DNA of 64,000 nucleotides from Anseranas semipalmata. Taxonomy: Eukaryota; Chordata; Aves; Anseriformes; Anseranatidae. A program made the translations under genes and the position numbers. The DNA lies in assembly GCA_013399115.1 (NCBI GenBank), contig VXAA01006074.1, positions 345,948 to 409,947 on the forward strand, written 5' to 3'. This document shows, piece after piece, positions 36,013 to 48,612 of the stretch (position 1 is the stretch's first letter; each line of letters starts with the position of its first letter). Below the pieces are notes generated by a model, which was given only the letters and a program-made list of their open reading frames with translations, was not told the DNA's origin and ran no database searches.

Positions 36013-38429
36013 AAAAAGAGAGAGAAAAACATTCCAAAATTTTTTCTTAGTTGTCCTGATTCAACAAACCAAAAGGAAAAAAAAAAAAACAGTAAAAATT
36101 GATTTGCTTTCTTGAAACAACAGGGCCACGTGATTGTTCTGGATAGCTGATCTTTCCTAGGTACTCATTCACTCACTGACCAATTTTAACCATAATTGAC
36201 AGAGGATTATTAGCTCCTGTTAAGTTCCTGCAAGTTTTCCTGGAATAACCAGTCAAAGGAAGGAGACTGCAGCAGTACTTGCTTGAAGAAAATGCAAGCG
36301 ATAGTCAGCCTTTCAACCTGCAATGCAGCCATCTGTCAGTCAATCAGCACAAACACACTTCCAAACCTGCCAGAGCACTTTGCATCCCTCTCACAAGACA
36401 GCAGACGTTATTGGGAACTGTGTATGTCTGCCGTGAAGGAGGGGATGTATGGGCCTTATCAACAGCTATCCTTGATAGCTATCCTCCTATTACAGCAGAA
36501 ATAAATAGAAATGGGTAATAAATAATTACAGATAACAAGTAATTGAATTAAATAATTATAGTAATTTGTTATAAAGAGCCAGATTCATAATCTATATACA
36601 ATATATTTCAAAGAATACTACTTTCTATGAGTTCCTCTTTATGTGCAAGCTTTGCTGAACATATGAGCACTTTTAGCAAAAACAAACAAACAAACAAACA
36701 AAAAAACCAAAAAACTATGGGAGGCTCCCTAACATTCAAACTGATTTCATGTGTTTTAATAGTCACTATTGATGCTTCCTAGGGGAACAATTTCCTAGTG
36801 CGGGCAGAGGTAGCCTTCTGTAGAGTAGCCAGCGTGTTCATTAACAGAGCTAAAAGTCAACTTTTATGTTCATAATTTCAGAAACATCCATACTTGTAAA
36901 TCACTTGCTATTTCAGAGGAAAAGATCATGCCTGGAAATGAAATGAGCACTTTGACCCATAAGAATCTGCCACAACTCCATTCTGTTTCAGGCAAAATGT
37001 ACATTTTTTAACCAGATTTCTTTGGAGAAACAACCAGTAACAGAAAAGTCAGTCAGGCTCAATATTTTTCTACAAAGTTACATTAGAAGTCCTTTACCTG
37101 CTTTTGATCTTTTTATACCATACTTCACTGTCTGCTTTACAGTGTAGTCAGGTATGAGTTTATGGGTCTGCCAGGCCATAAAATAAAAAGTAGTGTCATG
37201 AAGATAAAATGCAGTTCAAGAGACCACAGCAGACACTCGCGTGCATTTAATGCCAGCACACAACCACTCTCGGGAGTTCTTATTTTAGTACTTGATACAC
37301 TTTTACTCCCACATATTTTCCCGCAAAGTGCTGCCAAGTAATGTACTGCATTAGAGGATGCTGATCCTTCTTCTCCTTGTTTTCAGCATCCCAGACTGCA
37401 AATGCTGTAAGAGACATCAGACCTCTCGGCTGAAGTGAAAGTTGTTTAAGAAATTGGTGATTTTGTTCATAATGAACAAAAGAAATAGTTTGTTCATTCC
37501 TCTATTCTGATTTATCTTTTTGCAGTTAGAAAAATGGCAATTTAGTGTTACGGCAAAAGGAAAAGTAGGGCTGGAAGTCGACAGAGGAGAGAGAATTCAC
37601 AGCTAGGTCTCTGTGGTACTCTGTGGACAAGGGTGAGAGGGGTGTTGTAGGGTTGGGAGTACCAACAGTGTGGGTGGGAATGGGCTGCAGAACTGTAGGA
37701 TTTTACAATATTAGGGTTTTCTATGTTTATGTTTCCTTTGAAAAAGTGATTACTTGTGTTTCTGATCTGTATTTTAATATATACAGGAAATTCTGTTTTG
37801 CAAGCCTAGATTTTCACTTAATGTGCTGGACCCTTTAAAAAGGTTAAAACCTTCCTGTGTGATCAAGTGAAACTTTGATCCCAACAGCTGACGTCCTTAG
37901 GTGAGCTTAAAATACATTTATTTTTACATAACTGACTGGAGCGTGCAAAGCACTTATAGTATAACACATCAGACAGACAAGAGTGAGTGGGTAAGGGATA
38001 TTTATGTGAACAGCGCACTGACATTCAAGGATAATGATTTTAAATATCAGTCCTCCTTTTTGTAGTTTTTCCTAATGAATTTGCTGCAGCGGGTGAAAGA
38101 AGTAGTCTCTGTTTCCACAAGACAATGCACTTGAAATTCACCAAAATAGCCTGTAGTCCTCCAGTTTTAGTGCAACTCTGGTTACCATAAAAGCATGTGA
38201 GTATTGTTTTACATCACTGAGATCAGGGAAGAAATTCAATTTTTTTGTCATGCATTCTATTTCGGAGAAAGGCTCAAGCCAAGACTACATTTCTTAAATA
38301 TGGCCTATAAGTGCATGGTCTATAAATGCTTATAAAGGGATAGTATTTGTTCTATTATCAGGGTGGGTATTCTGTATTGTTCCAGCAATAGCTTCCTTTT
38401 ACAAATGCTGTAAGTCATTTAAAAGTGAG
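36013..38429. other. Intergenic, nothing coding
   Basis: AT-rich; an (AAAC)n tract at 36,678-36,715. No gene was recognised. Confidence 0.5.
36678..36715. repeat. (AAAC)n microsatellite
   Basis: About five AAAC units flanked by A runs. Confidence 0.9.
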
Positions 38430-38520
38430 GTGGGAGTGCCCTCTTGTGTTTACAGTAGAAGGATCCTAATGGCTGTCCCATTCAAAATCTCAAAGCCTGG
38501 AAAACTTACCCAATCCAGCA

Positions 38521-38784
38521 TCGTACACGGGTCTGGCCGTGGGTCGGGCGCATGTGTCCCATCAGTGCTGCAAACCAGGGTGCTTATGAGCTCAGACAAG
38601 GTTTCGGCCTCTCCTCCTGTCCCGCAGCCCACGTGTGCTTCGCCAGCTCCCCAGTGCAACCACCAGTGGTCCCGGCCCGTGCGCTGACCCACGGCTCCGT
38701 CCCATGCGGGGCACAAAGGGGCACGGGCAAGAGCCACGAGCTGCCCCTGTGCATGCCGTGCCCTCCCGGGGCCCGCCGGTGAGT
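38521..38784. promoter_or_regulatory. Small CpG island-like patch with outward splice donors
   Basis: By direct count 21 CpG dinucleotides fall in about 260 bases, in a region where CpG is otherwise rare. On the + strand the patch ends in CCG|GTGAGT (donor at 38,779). On the minus strand TTGG|GTAAGT (donor at 38,509-38,504) ends it at the other side. Open frames run through it on both strands (+ 38,552-38,782, - 38,450-38,737) but match nothing I know. It could be a promoter/first-exon pair of an unannotated, possibly bidirectional non-coding transcript, or a GC-rich retroelement piece. Confidence 0.4.
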
Positions 38785-41592
38785 TCTGCTTCTGGTGCAG
38801 AGGTCTGGGTATAAACTAAGAACAAATTAGTCTGGGGTCTGTGGTAACTGCAAGTGACGAGACAGCAGGAGAGGGACACATTGAGCAGGACCTGCAGGCT
38901 CCCGGGAGGAGAGACACATGTAATTTCTTTGCTGCTGCTGCCTACAACCAGTCTTGTAGGCTGGATAAGGTCTTCTAATGCTTGGACACCCCTGATATAA
39001 TATGTATTCATAAAGCTAAAGCTATCTTGTTTTACCCCTTACATGTAAGAGACAAGCCCTACAATCAAGCTGTGCCACAAACTCCCACTGCAGTCTGGAA
39101 ACTACTTAAACATGCCAATAAACTGCAAGATCTTCAAGAGGAATTAAACACATCAATCAACATTTCCTTTAGAGAGAGCCACTCCTCTCTTCATGTCTAC
39201 TTACACAAGAGTAAGTGCATGCTTGAGTAACCCAAATATGTCTCACTCTTCAGAAAGAAAAATGAAAGAAATGTAACAAAACGGTTGTTATAAATGCTGT
39301 GTTGGTACAATGAACTAGCATCATTTCAAATAGATTACCTGATACTTAAGATAGCATAAAACAGCACTGATGACCTTCCTGCTTCAATAGTGCTTATAAT
39401 GTTTCTGCTGCGTTCTTATAAAGTAGAGCACCTTCATCAAAGGATAATTTTTAGTTCTAGTGATGCAACTTCCAACACACTGTGATAGCTTCTGAAGTTA
39501 TCTTTGCTTTTCCGTTGCTTTAGAGGAACAGAGAATTGCTCCACAGTTCCTACTGAGTTCAGCAGAAAGGCTGTTATCACCCTGAGTCCATGGATCAGCA
39601 ACCATTGCATCACCTGGCCCGTTAGCCAACAGGTCAATAAAAAGCTGCTGCTGGACTCTTTCCCATATTGGCACAGTGTCAGGAACTGCCAGATGGGCCA
39701 AGTGGGATGGCCGCAGCTAGAAGAGGCCATGTCAAGACAGAAACACTTAAGACTCCTAGAAGAGGACCTTGGGTTGTATCTCCCAGGTCTGTCTCCCAGT
39801 CATCCATTCTTGATTCCCAAGAAGGCACAGCTTGGAGATCCCAAAGGATGCTGGTGGGAGCACCCTCTGAGACTCTGGCAGCAGCTGCAGACTAAGAGGT
39901 GCTGGGGGGGGGCGGTGTCACATTTGTAGCAGGCTCTGACCTCAAGCTTCGTACCACAACTTCTCTGTTCCACTTGGCCCTGTGCTTAGAAACACTGTAC
40001 ACCCATTACCTCTGGCAGGGCAATTGCTTCTTGTCACATGAACCACATAAATAAGTCTCATCTGCCTATTAGCTGCATATTCTGTAGCCAAGAAGAACAC
40101 GTTCTCTGAGCTCTGACAAGGAGTGACAGCCTTGTCCCATACTTAGTCTACAGAGTGTCTGGAAAACTGAGGCCCTAAAAGTAGATGGCCTGGTCTTTTT
40201 CTTCTGCCCACTGTCAAGGAGGCAAGAGAGAGCAAGGAACTTCTGAAATGCCCAGGGCTTTCCCCCTGTTGCCCAGAGAGCCTGGGTGACTTCCTTTGGG
40301 CACTGGGGAGCGTCCAACAGAGCACAACCAGGCAAAGCAGGTTAGAGCACAGCAGTGCCTTCAGCAGGACGCACCTCATTTGAGTGCTTTCAGCAGAATA
40401 GGAGGATGCAGCCCCACTAGTATCAGGAGCCCAGCTACCAACCAAAGTCACAAGGGAGTGTGTGCTTCTCTAGACAGTACGAATGCTGTGAGTTCCCTCC
40501 CAGGATGCCAGCAATACATTAGTTTACCTTTTCTTCAAGTTTACAAATAATCTACAAAATTCTAATGGCTGATTTGTTGTTTTGTTTGTTTGTTTTTAAG
40601 GAATATTGTCACTGTTGGTGAACTATACAACCTCCCACCTCCAACAACCAGATAGACTAACCTTACAAATCCTAGGGAAGAACATCACAATTTTCTTGCT
40701 TTTAAGTAGGGCCAGCCATAAGCTACACTGCTTTGAATATCAACTGCCCATATGATTTAAATACACTCAGATACATGTGATTCCTTTCTTACAGTACAAG
40801 AGCAAATAGTAGAATAGCATACAGTAGGAGAACAGACTTCTTAAACCCCAAACATTTATTTTAATTCTTACATTCAGGCACAGTTAAATAGGTGCTACAC
40901 TGTGTTTTGGAGGGATCGAAGGTGGGGTTTCACATATTGAGTTTTTTTGTACTTAAAGCTGCCTATGTATTAGTTGCTGTCAAGGGAGATCACCCTGTTC
41001 AAATCTTCCCCAGCCGAGGGTGTGTGCTCCCACCACTTCCCTTCTGTTAAATCTAGCAATTAGGTGGTCACAGTATGAGTCAGTATAGGCGGCTGATGTG
41101 TTAGAAAACTAAAGCTAAAAAAAAAAAAAGGAAAGAAAAAAGTTTTAAACTACACCCAGTGGTTGCTTGTAGCAGCATGATGATTAGCCTGTAGCGGTGA
41201 CAGGGAAGGAGGGAAAGAACAAGGTCACCTCTTTCAGCAGCAGCTCATAAGGTCTACTCAGCTGTAAAGTGAAAACACACCTATACAAAGTGCTGCTTGA
41301 TCTCTCCCTGTATGTGAAGAGCTGAGCCACTAAGAACAACATACACTCACAAAGCCCACTAATGTGCTATCCTGTCCTGGAGAGCTTGCTATTTTTAAGA
41401 GCAAGACAACATGGAAACATAATTCTACCAAAAAAAAAAAAAAAAAAAAAGATTTGAGGAATATCTGTGTCTACAAAAGTTTCATACAAGGAAAGATTTA
41501 TGCACTATCCTAAGTGAAGCCTTAATGCAAAATTAAATGTATTATAATTAATATATTAGCACTGCAGATAATGCAGTTAATTGTCCATACTT
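38785..41592. other. Intergenic; overlapping open frames at 39.4-39.9 kb
   Basis: Frames of 141 codons (+, 39,504-39,929), 97 (-, 39,437-39,730) and 102 (-, 40,143-40,451) overlap each other. None shows a recognised domain; they may be chance or an old element. A TTTG-rich tract lies at about 40,578-40,600 and a 21-base poly-A at 41,430-41,450. Confidence 0.45.
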
Positions 41593-41828
41593 AGAATACC
41601 TCAAGTTGGGAGGGACCCGCAAGGATCATCGAGTCCAACTTCTGGGTCCCCATAGGACCACCCAAAAATCAGACCATATTTCTGAGAGCGTTGTCCAAAC
41701 GCCTCTTAAACTCTGGCAGGCTCGGTGCCGTGACCACTTCCCCGGGCAGCCTGTTCCAGTGCCCCACCACCCTCTCAGCGAAGAACCTTTTCCTAACACC
41801 CAGCCTGAACCTCCCCTGTTGCAGCTTT
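41593..41828 (-). mobile_element. CR1 LINE 3' fragment
   Basis: Antisense CR1 3' UTR: GGGAGGGACCCGCAAGGATC, CATCGAGTCCAACTTCTGGG, AGCGTTGTCCAAACGCCTCT, CTCGGTGCCGTGACCACTTC, CAGCCTGTTCCAGTGCCCCA, ending in the CTGAACCTCCCCTG region. The octamer tail is degraded. It retains several CpGs, so it is comparatively young. Confidence 0.93.
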
Positions 41829-43689
41829 ACATTTCCTACATCTTTACTATTTTTTTTAATTATTTGTGTGTGAATATGCATGCTATGAGTAAAATAATAT
41901 GTATGCATATTTTACTTTGTTACTTTATCAGATGAAACATTCCAGACAGTTAAAGAAGTTTCCAAGAAATTTGCACTTCAAAGAGAGTGCCTCTTTCTTA
42001 CCCAGAGATCTGTACTGATCACACCCAGATTCAACTCCAGATGCTGGCATACAGTTTTACAACCTTTACTTTGTTGTAATAGTTCACATGACACCAAGTT
42101 TTAGAAAGGGCAAGTTGACTATGTGTTGTTTTTTCCTGATTTCATACATGGTGTGATTATAGGATATTTTAATTGCAAGAAAGATGTTGAAAGGTGGCAA
42201 TCTTAAAAACAGTTCTGATTAAAAAAATCAAATAGCTCAACAGGCTTGTCTTCTCACAGGCAGCCTCTTGTTAGGGAACGTGAAGATATATTTCCTGCTT
42301 AAAAGTAAGTTTGACTCTCAATTTGTCAAGGCTGTATGACAGAAAAGACTTTTTTTTCACTATTCCCTGTTAATGAATGAAGCGACTGCAAATATTAATT
42401 AATAGTTGGGCCCTAGAACTATGAGAAGAATATTAAATAGCAGGTTGCTCTTCCCCCTTCTTTCTTCAGTATTTCCACTTCAATGTTTTCCTCTCATCTA
42501 TTCATCTCATCTCTTAAGGGGGACCAAAACCCAATAAGATAAGCAGCAATTATACAGCAGTTAAATGAAGCATATTATCTTTCAGTAATATGCAGTTTAT
42601 GCAGAATTACATAAAAAGAGATTTGAACAGCGAGAGAAAGAAGATGTTCCCAAGCACTAACAAAGACTCAGACTAAAATTTCCCTTAAGTATTTTTGGGC
42701 ATAATGAAATGCTTCTGTAGCTCAGGATAATGAACACTTCTGTTAAACAACAAAGTATTTACAATCATGTATTCCTGGAGACAGCACATAGACTTATCTT
42801 TGCAAACAGAGAAAAAAATAGCTAATTAAAATTATTAGTATTAATTAGTCTGGCTGTCTTAATACACCAACTTTATTGCTTCTTTTAAGTAACTACCTGC
42901 AGAGGGAGGTTTGTTGCCATTGTATAAATCTTAGTTATGCTTTACTGTTGATTTTAGCCACATATAAACTGATTAGATTATGACAATAAAACAAATGTGT
43001 CTGTATGAGCAAACGTACATTTAGATACTCTATCTTTGCAGAAGCAACAAAAAATAAATATCCGCCACAGCTGTACTCAAATTCAGAAAGGGGAGCTGCC
43101 TCAAAAAAATGAAGGTGCTTGTTAAAAACAAAACTAAAAGCCACATCTATGCACATTAGATCCTCACAAGTGATATGAAGACAAACTGAGAGCACTATCT
43201 TGAAGGCATAACATCACCAGTAAGAAAGCCGACATGAATACATGCCAGTATAAAGGTGTTTAGCCTATCAAAAATAATCACATATCCCTTTTCAAATTCA
43301 GGAGACAGAGGAAGCCTATTCAGAGAAAATTAGGCCAGGCAATTGCATTCGTTTTTTGTTTCTGTGCTCAGTATTGAAGATCAGGGGGAGTTTCCCACAG
43401 CCCACCACTTACGAGGCATTCATCACAACAGTTGCTTCCAACTTGTAGAAGATGCTGCAGTTTCAACAGGATCGGACAGTGTTGTAAAGGAATCCAGGTG
43501 AAACATTTGAACATTTGAATTGTGGTGTGTGACCCCTCACTTGAAATTGCTTTGGTAGTAAAGATCCTGCAGCTATGACAGACAGCTCTGTGGAAATGTC
43601 AGCTCCATACAGGGTAATAGCCAAAAAAAAGAAAACCAAAGTTTAGGAAGCGCTAGGGAACAAGCAATAAAATAGAGAACATCATCATG
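41829..43689. other. Intergenic, nothing recognised
   Basis: AT-rich; no gene, RNA or clear repeat. Confidence 0.5.
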
Positions 43690-44130
43690 CCATTGTATAA
43701 GCTCATGTTGTGCCTGCTTCTTGAATGCACTTTGGGACCACCATCTCAAAAGGAAATGAGAAATAATTTAGAAAAGAGCGATGAGAATAAGGTCAAAGTT
43801 AGGAAATGATTCCTATATGAGGAATGATTAAGTAAATGAGGTTTCTTCAACCTGGAGAAGAGTGTGTGTGCATGTATGTGTGAGGAGGAGGGTTTATAAA
43901 ATCACTAATAAAAGGGGATGGCTGCACAGGGATGGATTGCCCAAGGCTGCTTCTAAAACTGTGCAATCAGCTAACAGACTGCAGGTCCAAAGCAAACTAA
44001 AGGAGGTGCATTTTCCCATAACACTCATTTAGCTGTGGTACTCCTTGCTATTGATATTGTGGATGATAAAATTTTATAGAAGCCCCAGGGAAGGCTTGAC
44101 AAGTTTATGGGTGGCAAATTAATTGAGGGT
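43690..44130 (+). mobile_element. Old CR1/L3-type LINE 3' relic
   Basis: GAAAAGAGCGATGAGAATAA, TATGAGGAATGATTAAG, CAACCTGGAGAAGAG and GGCTGCACAGGGATGGATTG follow the order of the region around the end of ORF2 and the 3' UTR of CR1/L3-type LINEs. Highly diverged, no tail, with a GTGTGTGTGCATGTATGTGT insertion at about 43,862. Confidence 0.65.
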
Positions 44131-47100
44131 TGTTACATTCACACACACAAAGAAAACAACCGCCCTCTAGGAGGTGCCTGAGTTTGATATTCCTAGAAGC
44201 TGGAAAAATATTCAGGGAAGGATCCCTACGTGCTTGTTCTATCCCTATTCCCCTCCCTAGGTATTTACTTTTGGCTACAGTTGGAAGCAGGATACTGGCA
44301 GGGTGGACCTCTGTTCTGACCCTGTACAGCTGTTCTAATGTTTTTGTGATCTCGGCTATCATAAACAAAATATGCTTGTCTTTCTGTGACACTAACATGA
44401 CTAAAAATTCAAAGAGAGATAGTTGAGAAGAAGTTTAAATAAAGAATTCTGCTCTCTGTAAAATATTTTAAAAGGGCCAAAATCAAAAGTCAAATGAAAT
44501 TGTTTCACAACTCATGCATTTTATGATGCATAATGTGAAATAAGGCAAAGTCAGCTCAGGACTTCACAATGAGTACTATCCGTTCTGAGAAGGAAGAAAT
44601 TAAAGCTGCACACAATAGACTTCCTGCTGGGAAGGTGAGAGGGAAGGGAAAATCAGTATCTCAAAGGATGCACTGCTAACAACCCCAAACTAAACCAAGA
44701 GATGTGAGTCATCAAAGCTACAAAGCTATTGGAGAAAATCCAGGAAGCCAGATTTAAAATTGGAACAGGAGGGAAGTTGGGGGAGGCAGAAATAAAGAGA
44801 AAGAACAAGAAGAAAAAGAAATCATTTAAAGTAAGAAAAGATAACTTGGAGAGAGTTACCTGGAGCTGAAAAGCCCTAGCAGTAAGCTCACCACCAGCCT
44901 TTCAGGCAGGCATAAATTTGTGTGAGCCTCAAAGAGGCAATCCATTATGCCACAAGTATCTCATAACCAGCACTCCCTTCTTCCAGTGTTGGCACTGTGC
45001 ATAAAGGCGCAGGTGTGTGGTGAGCTAAACTAGGAAGCGATTCATCTATAAATGAAGCCTTGATGGCAACCACACTTATGGCTCCGAATAGCCTTTGGAT
45101 CTCTCTGAGGGGTGGAGTCTGAGGATCAGGTGTTGCTCTAAAGCTTGCACATTCATCCAGAAACCTGGGATATAGCTTAAAGATGTGGAAGCCTGAAGGA
45201 GGGGAAAGAAAAAGCCGCTAAGAAGGAGCCTTATTTTAACATACATTCTGGAATCGTATGTTTTTATTTTCTTTCAGTTAACTTTTTTTTCAGCCTTGTA
45301 ATTGTAATTATTGCCTAATTCCAATAAACTGTACTTCATTTGACCCACAAACTTGTCCAGTGTTAAGTAGACTTAGGTGATGCTGAGCAATATGAGGCAT
45401 ATTTCTTTGGGGATAAAAAGTTTGCCAACAACGTGTATTCAGGCACTGCTAGTAAACCTATACCCTAAAATCTAACAGAGATTAAGAGTTTCTTCTGCCA
45501 AATTACAGAAGCTAGTGTGGGGTAGCACTGCAAGGTGCAAGGTTCCCTTCAGAAAGTGCATTCCCATGTTTCTTCCACAAAGCTCACAGTACAGAGCAGT
45601 ATCCCACACCCCTGGACAGGCCCTCAGTCATCTCATTATTTATAGAGTATTCTTATTATCAAACTACAATAGTACTCATTCATGTTTTATGGAACATACT
45701 TCAGGCTTAAATTATGAATCTATCTTTCCCCTGAAAAGAATCCCATTCCTCAAGAGAATAACATATGTAAAAACTCTCCACAGAGGGCTGCAGAGAAGAT
45801 GTAGTTATTTAGCACTTACAAAAGGGCTGGTAAGGAGCCACCTTTATTCGTTAAGGATAATTGAGTCTTAATTAACTGCTGTGATTATTTTGCTCATCTT
45901 TAACCCTGGTGTCACTAAGGAAAGGTGTTTTAACATTTTCAGTGCCGTGTGGCAAACATCGTTTTTGGCGCCTTCTGAACAGGCCATGTGGATAAATACA
46001 ATGGCATAAACTGCTTGCCTGTGCGCCAGTTCGGCTGCTGAGTCTACCTGAAGCACTAGCAGCTATTTCCTGATGCTTATGTCTTTGCAAGTAGGAGGCA
46101 CTCGGGGAAGAAGGCAGCATGTGGATCTTGCAGCTTGCAGCCTGCCATTTGGGTCACTCTGCTTGCAGTTCAGAGGAAGATTTTAGACAGGTGAAATGGG
46201 ACATGGAAGAATAAAAGCAGAGAGAAGAAGATTGTCATCTGATGTGGGCTGCAGAAGAAAACTCGCTTACATTTTTTATTTTTGTCAACTATGTAGTCTT
46301 CTTGACAGTATTCATCTTAATAATTTTAGGAATAAGATTGGCAGTTATTTTACCACTCGCTTTAAAACTCACTTTTCTAGATGTCCCTTACTAGCTTCCA
46401 GTGGTTAACCATTTTATGCGACAGTTCACCTGTATTTGTGGACTACCAGTTTTTGTAGTGTTCTTAACAACTTGTTGCCAAAAACTTTTCGAGCTTTTCT
46501 TCCCCCATCCTTGTTTTTCCTACTTTCCTCTACTAAGTTGATTGGTATATAAAACCTCTCAATAAAAGGATAGAAAAAAAAAAAAAACACTGTATTCACA
46601 GTTATAGAGAACCTCATAAATATTTATTATTAGAATTTAGTATGTGGTTTCACAGTTTTAACATCATCTGATGTCATGGCAGTGCTCCTGCCATCCACCT
46701 CCACTGTAGCCCAGGCCCCTGTTCCCAACCCTTTCACTAGCACTTCCACAGCAGCAGAGGAGGCTGACTCCGCTGAACACTCAGCGTTTTTCTGTCTGAG
46801 GTGCAACTGCACAACTTCCAGTGGCTGAAACTGTGTTGGGACTGGGGCAAGCCCGCTCTTAGGGTCACTGTGGAACAGCATCCTTAGACTCTTGAGTGAA
46901 AACTGCCGAAAGAAGTAACAGTCATGCCAGAAAACTTTCCGTCTGTTGTGGGCAAGAGGAGATTTTTCAGCCCTGATGAGCTGGAACGCGGTGTGTGGAT
47001 AAAGCAGTGCATGCCATTTCCAAAAAGGGAAAGGGTGTGCGTGCGGTAAGGTTTCAGAAAGATCTAATTCGAGACGAAGGAAAGTTGAAGCATTGAGGCA

Positions 47101-47180
47101 GAGCTATAGAAGGTTAACTACTTGGAGACCTAGGAAACGCTAACAGAAAACAGACAACGAGAGTTCAGCAAAAAACATTT
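44131..47180. other. Intergenic upstream of the CpG island
   Basis: No gene is supported. CCAATAAACTGTACTT near 45,320 looks like a polyadenylation or LTR-end signal without an upstream gene. CTCAATAAAAGGATAG followed by 14 A's (about 46,558-46,587) resembles a retroposed 3' end, but the source is unrecognised. An 83-codon minus frame at 46,630-46,881 is not assignable. Confidence 0.45.
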
Positions 47181-47347
47181 TTGTGCCTTCAAGAGGTGGA
47201 GCTCCCTCTTTCCCTGCCCTCAGGGCACACCGCTACCGGCTCCCCCCGGTTTGCTCTCCTCAGCCCCCCTGCTCCGCCTGCCGGGCGGGCGGCCAGGCCC
47301 GCAGCCCCCTCGGCCCGCCCGGGGCCGCGGGCTGAGGCAGGCAGCGG

Positions 47348-48074
47348 NNNNNNNNNNNNNNNNNNNNNNNNNNNNNNNNNNNNNNNNNNNNNNNNNNNNN
47401 NNNNNNNNNNNNNNNNNNNNNNNNNNNNNNNNNNNNNNNNNNNNNNNNNNNNNNNNNNNNNNNNNNNNNNNNNNNNNNNNNNNNNNNNNNNNNNNNNNNN
47501 NNNNNNNNNNNNNNNNNNNNNNNNNNNNNNNNNNNNNNNNNNNNNNNNNNNNNNNNNNNNNNNNNNNNNNNNNNNNNNNNNNNNNNNNNNNNNNNNNNNN
47601 NNNNNNNNNNNNNNNNNNNNNNNNNNNNNNNNNNNNNNNNNNNNNNNNNNNNNNNNNNNNNNNNNNNNNNNNNNNNNNNNNNNNNNNNNNNNNNNNNNNN
47701 NNNNNNNNNNNNNNNNNNNNNNNNNNNNNNNNNNNNNNNNNNNNNNNNNNNNNNNNNNNNNNNNNNNNNNNNNNNNNNNNNNNNNNNNNNNNNNNNNNNN
47801 NNNNNNNNNNNNNNNNNNNNNNNNNNNNNNNNNNNNNNNNNNNNNNNNNNNNNNNNNNNNNNNNNNNNNNNNNNNNNNNNNNNNNNNNNNNNNNNNNNNN
47901 NNNNNNNNNNNNNNNNNNNNNNNNNNNNNNNNNNNNNNNNNNNNNNNNNNNNNNNNNNNNNNNNNNNNNNNNNNNNNNNNNNNNNNNNNNNNNNNNNNNN
48001 NNNNNNNNNNNNNNNNNNNNNNNNNNNNNNNNNNNNNNNNNNNNNNNNNNNNNNNNNNNNNNNNNNNNNNNNNN
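47348..48074. other. Assembly gap (727 N)
   Basis: An uninterrupted N run with GC-rich sequence on both sides, probably unsequenced GC-rich promoter DNA. The non-round length suggests an estimated gap size. Confidence 0.99.
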
Positions 48075-48334
48075 TTGCTGGGCTGTGCGGGAGGCTCGCT
48101 CTGTCGCCGTGCCGCGCGCCGCTGGAGGCTGGGGCGAGCAGCGAGGCTCGCTCCGCGGGGCAGCGGACAGGGAGGTGCGGGCGCGGCGATGCGCCAGGCC
48201 GCTGCGGGGCCGCGGCCGCGGGGTAAAGCGCTCCGCTGTAGCGGGGGGACGGAGGGACGGACGGACTGCAGGTCCCGGCATGCCTCGAGCGTCCGCGGGG
48301 AGGGAGGCGGGAGCGCGGCGTAGCGCGCTGCCTG

Positions 48335-48344
48335 CCGGAAGCGG
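48335..48344 (+). promoter_or_regulatory. ETS/GABPA-type site
   Basis: CCGGAAGCGG matches the ETS-family core CCGGAAG, common in housekeeping and ribosome-related promoters. It is about 200 bases upstream of the proposed start. Confidence 0.55.
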
Positions 48345-48350
48345 CGCGGG

Positions 48351-48369
48351 GCACTCTGGGACGTGTAGT
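48351..48369 (-). promoter_or_regulatory. ZNF143/THAP11-type site
   Basis: The + strand reads GCACTCTGGGACGTGTAGT; its complement contains ACTACACGTCCCA, a full match to the ACTAYRNNNCCCR promoter motif bound by ZNF143 and THAP11. It lies only 6 bases after the ETS-type site. Confidence 0.6.
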
Positions 48370-48402
48370 TCGCGGAGGCGGCGGCCGCGTGGGCGGCGGG
48401 GT

Positions 48403-48462
48403 ACCATTTTGCCCTGGTGCGGGCGGTGCCCGGCCAGGTTGTGCCCGGCCTGCGCCATTTTG
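48403..48462 (-). promoter_or_regulatory. Two YY1-type sites
   Basis: ACCATTTTG (48,403-48,411) and GCGCCATTTTG (48,452-48,462) are complements of the YY1 core CAAAATGG(C). They lie about 50 bases apart and 85-145 bases upstream of the proposed start, a usual arrangement in ribosome-biogenesis promoters. Confidence 0.5.
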
Positions 48463-48546
48463 ATCGGGGCTGGTCCGGCGGGGGTCGCGTGTCGGGGGCC
48501 CGGTGGGCAAACGGTGCTCTGCCCCCACTCGGTAGGAGTGGAGCAG

Positions 48547-48612
48547 CCCTTCCGAGGGCGGCGCAGGCTGCTGCTTCACTAGTTGTCGTTCAAATTACCG
48601 GTTCCAATGCTG
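48547..48612 (+). ncRNA. SNHG5: Host gene exon 1 with 5'TOP-like start
   Basis: The pyrimidine run CCCTTCC (48,547-48,553) is a plausible 5' terminal oligopyrimidine start. The exon would end at CAATGCTG|GTAAAT (donor at 48,613), giving 66 nt, a normal size for a TOP exon. An alternative pyrimidine run CTCTGCCCCC lies at about 48,514-48,526. The donor fits well; the exact start is inferred. Confidence 0.5.

Noticed and set aside
39437..39929. Overlapping frames of 141 (+) and 97 (-) codons
   Set aside because: Overlap on opposite strands, no recognised protein family, no splice or repeat evidence. I briefly considered a transposase remnant but found no motif.
46558..46587. AATAAA plus 14 A's resembling a processed pseudogene end
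   Set aside because: No recognisable parent gene upstream, and processed pseudogenes are rare in birds because CR1 does not use poly-A. Simple A-tract more likely.
47181..48582. Very long open frames (380-443 codons) on both strands over the CpG island
   Set aside because: Most of their length is the N gap, and the rest is CpG-rich promoter DNA without stops. They overlap on both strands and contain no domain.
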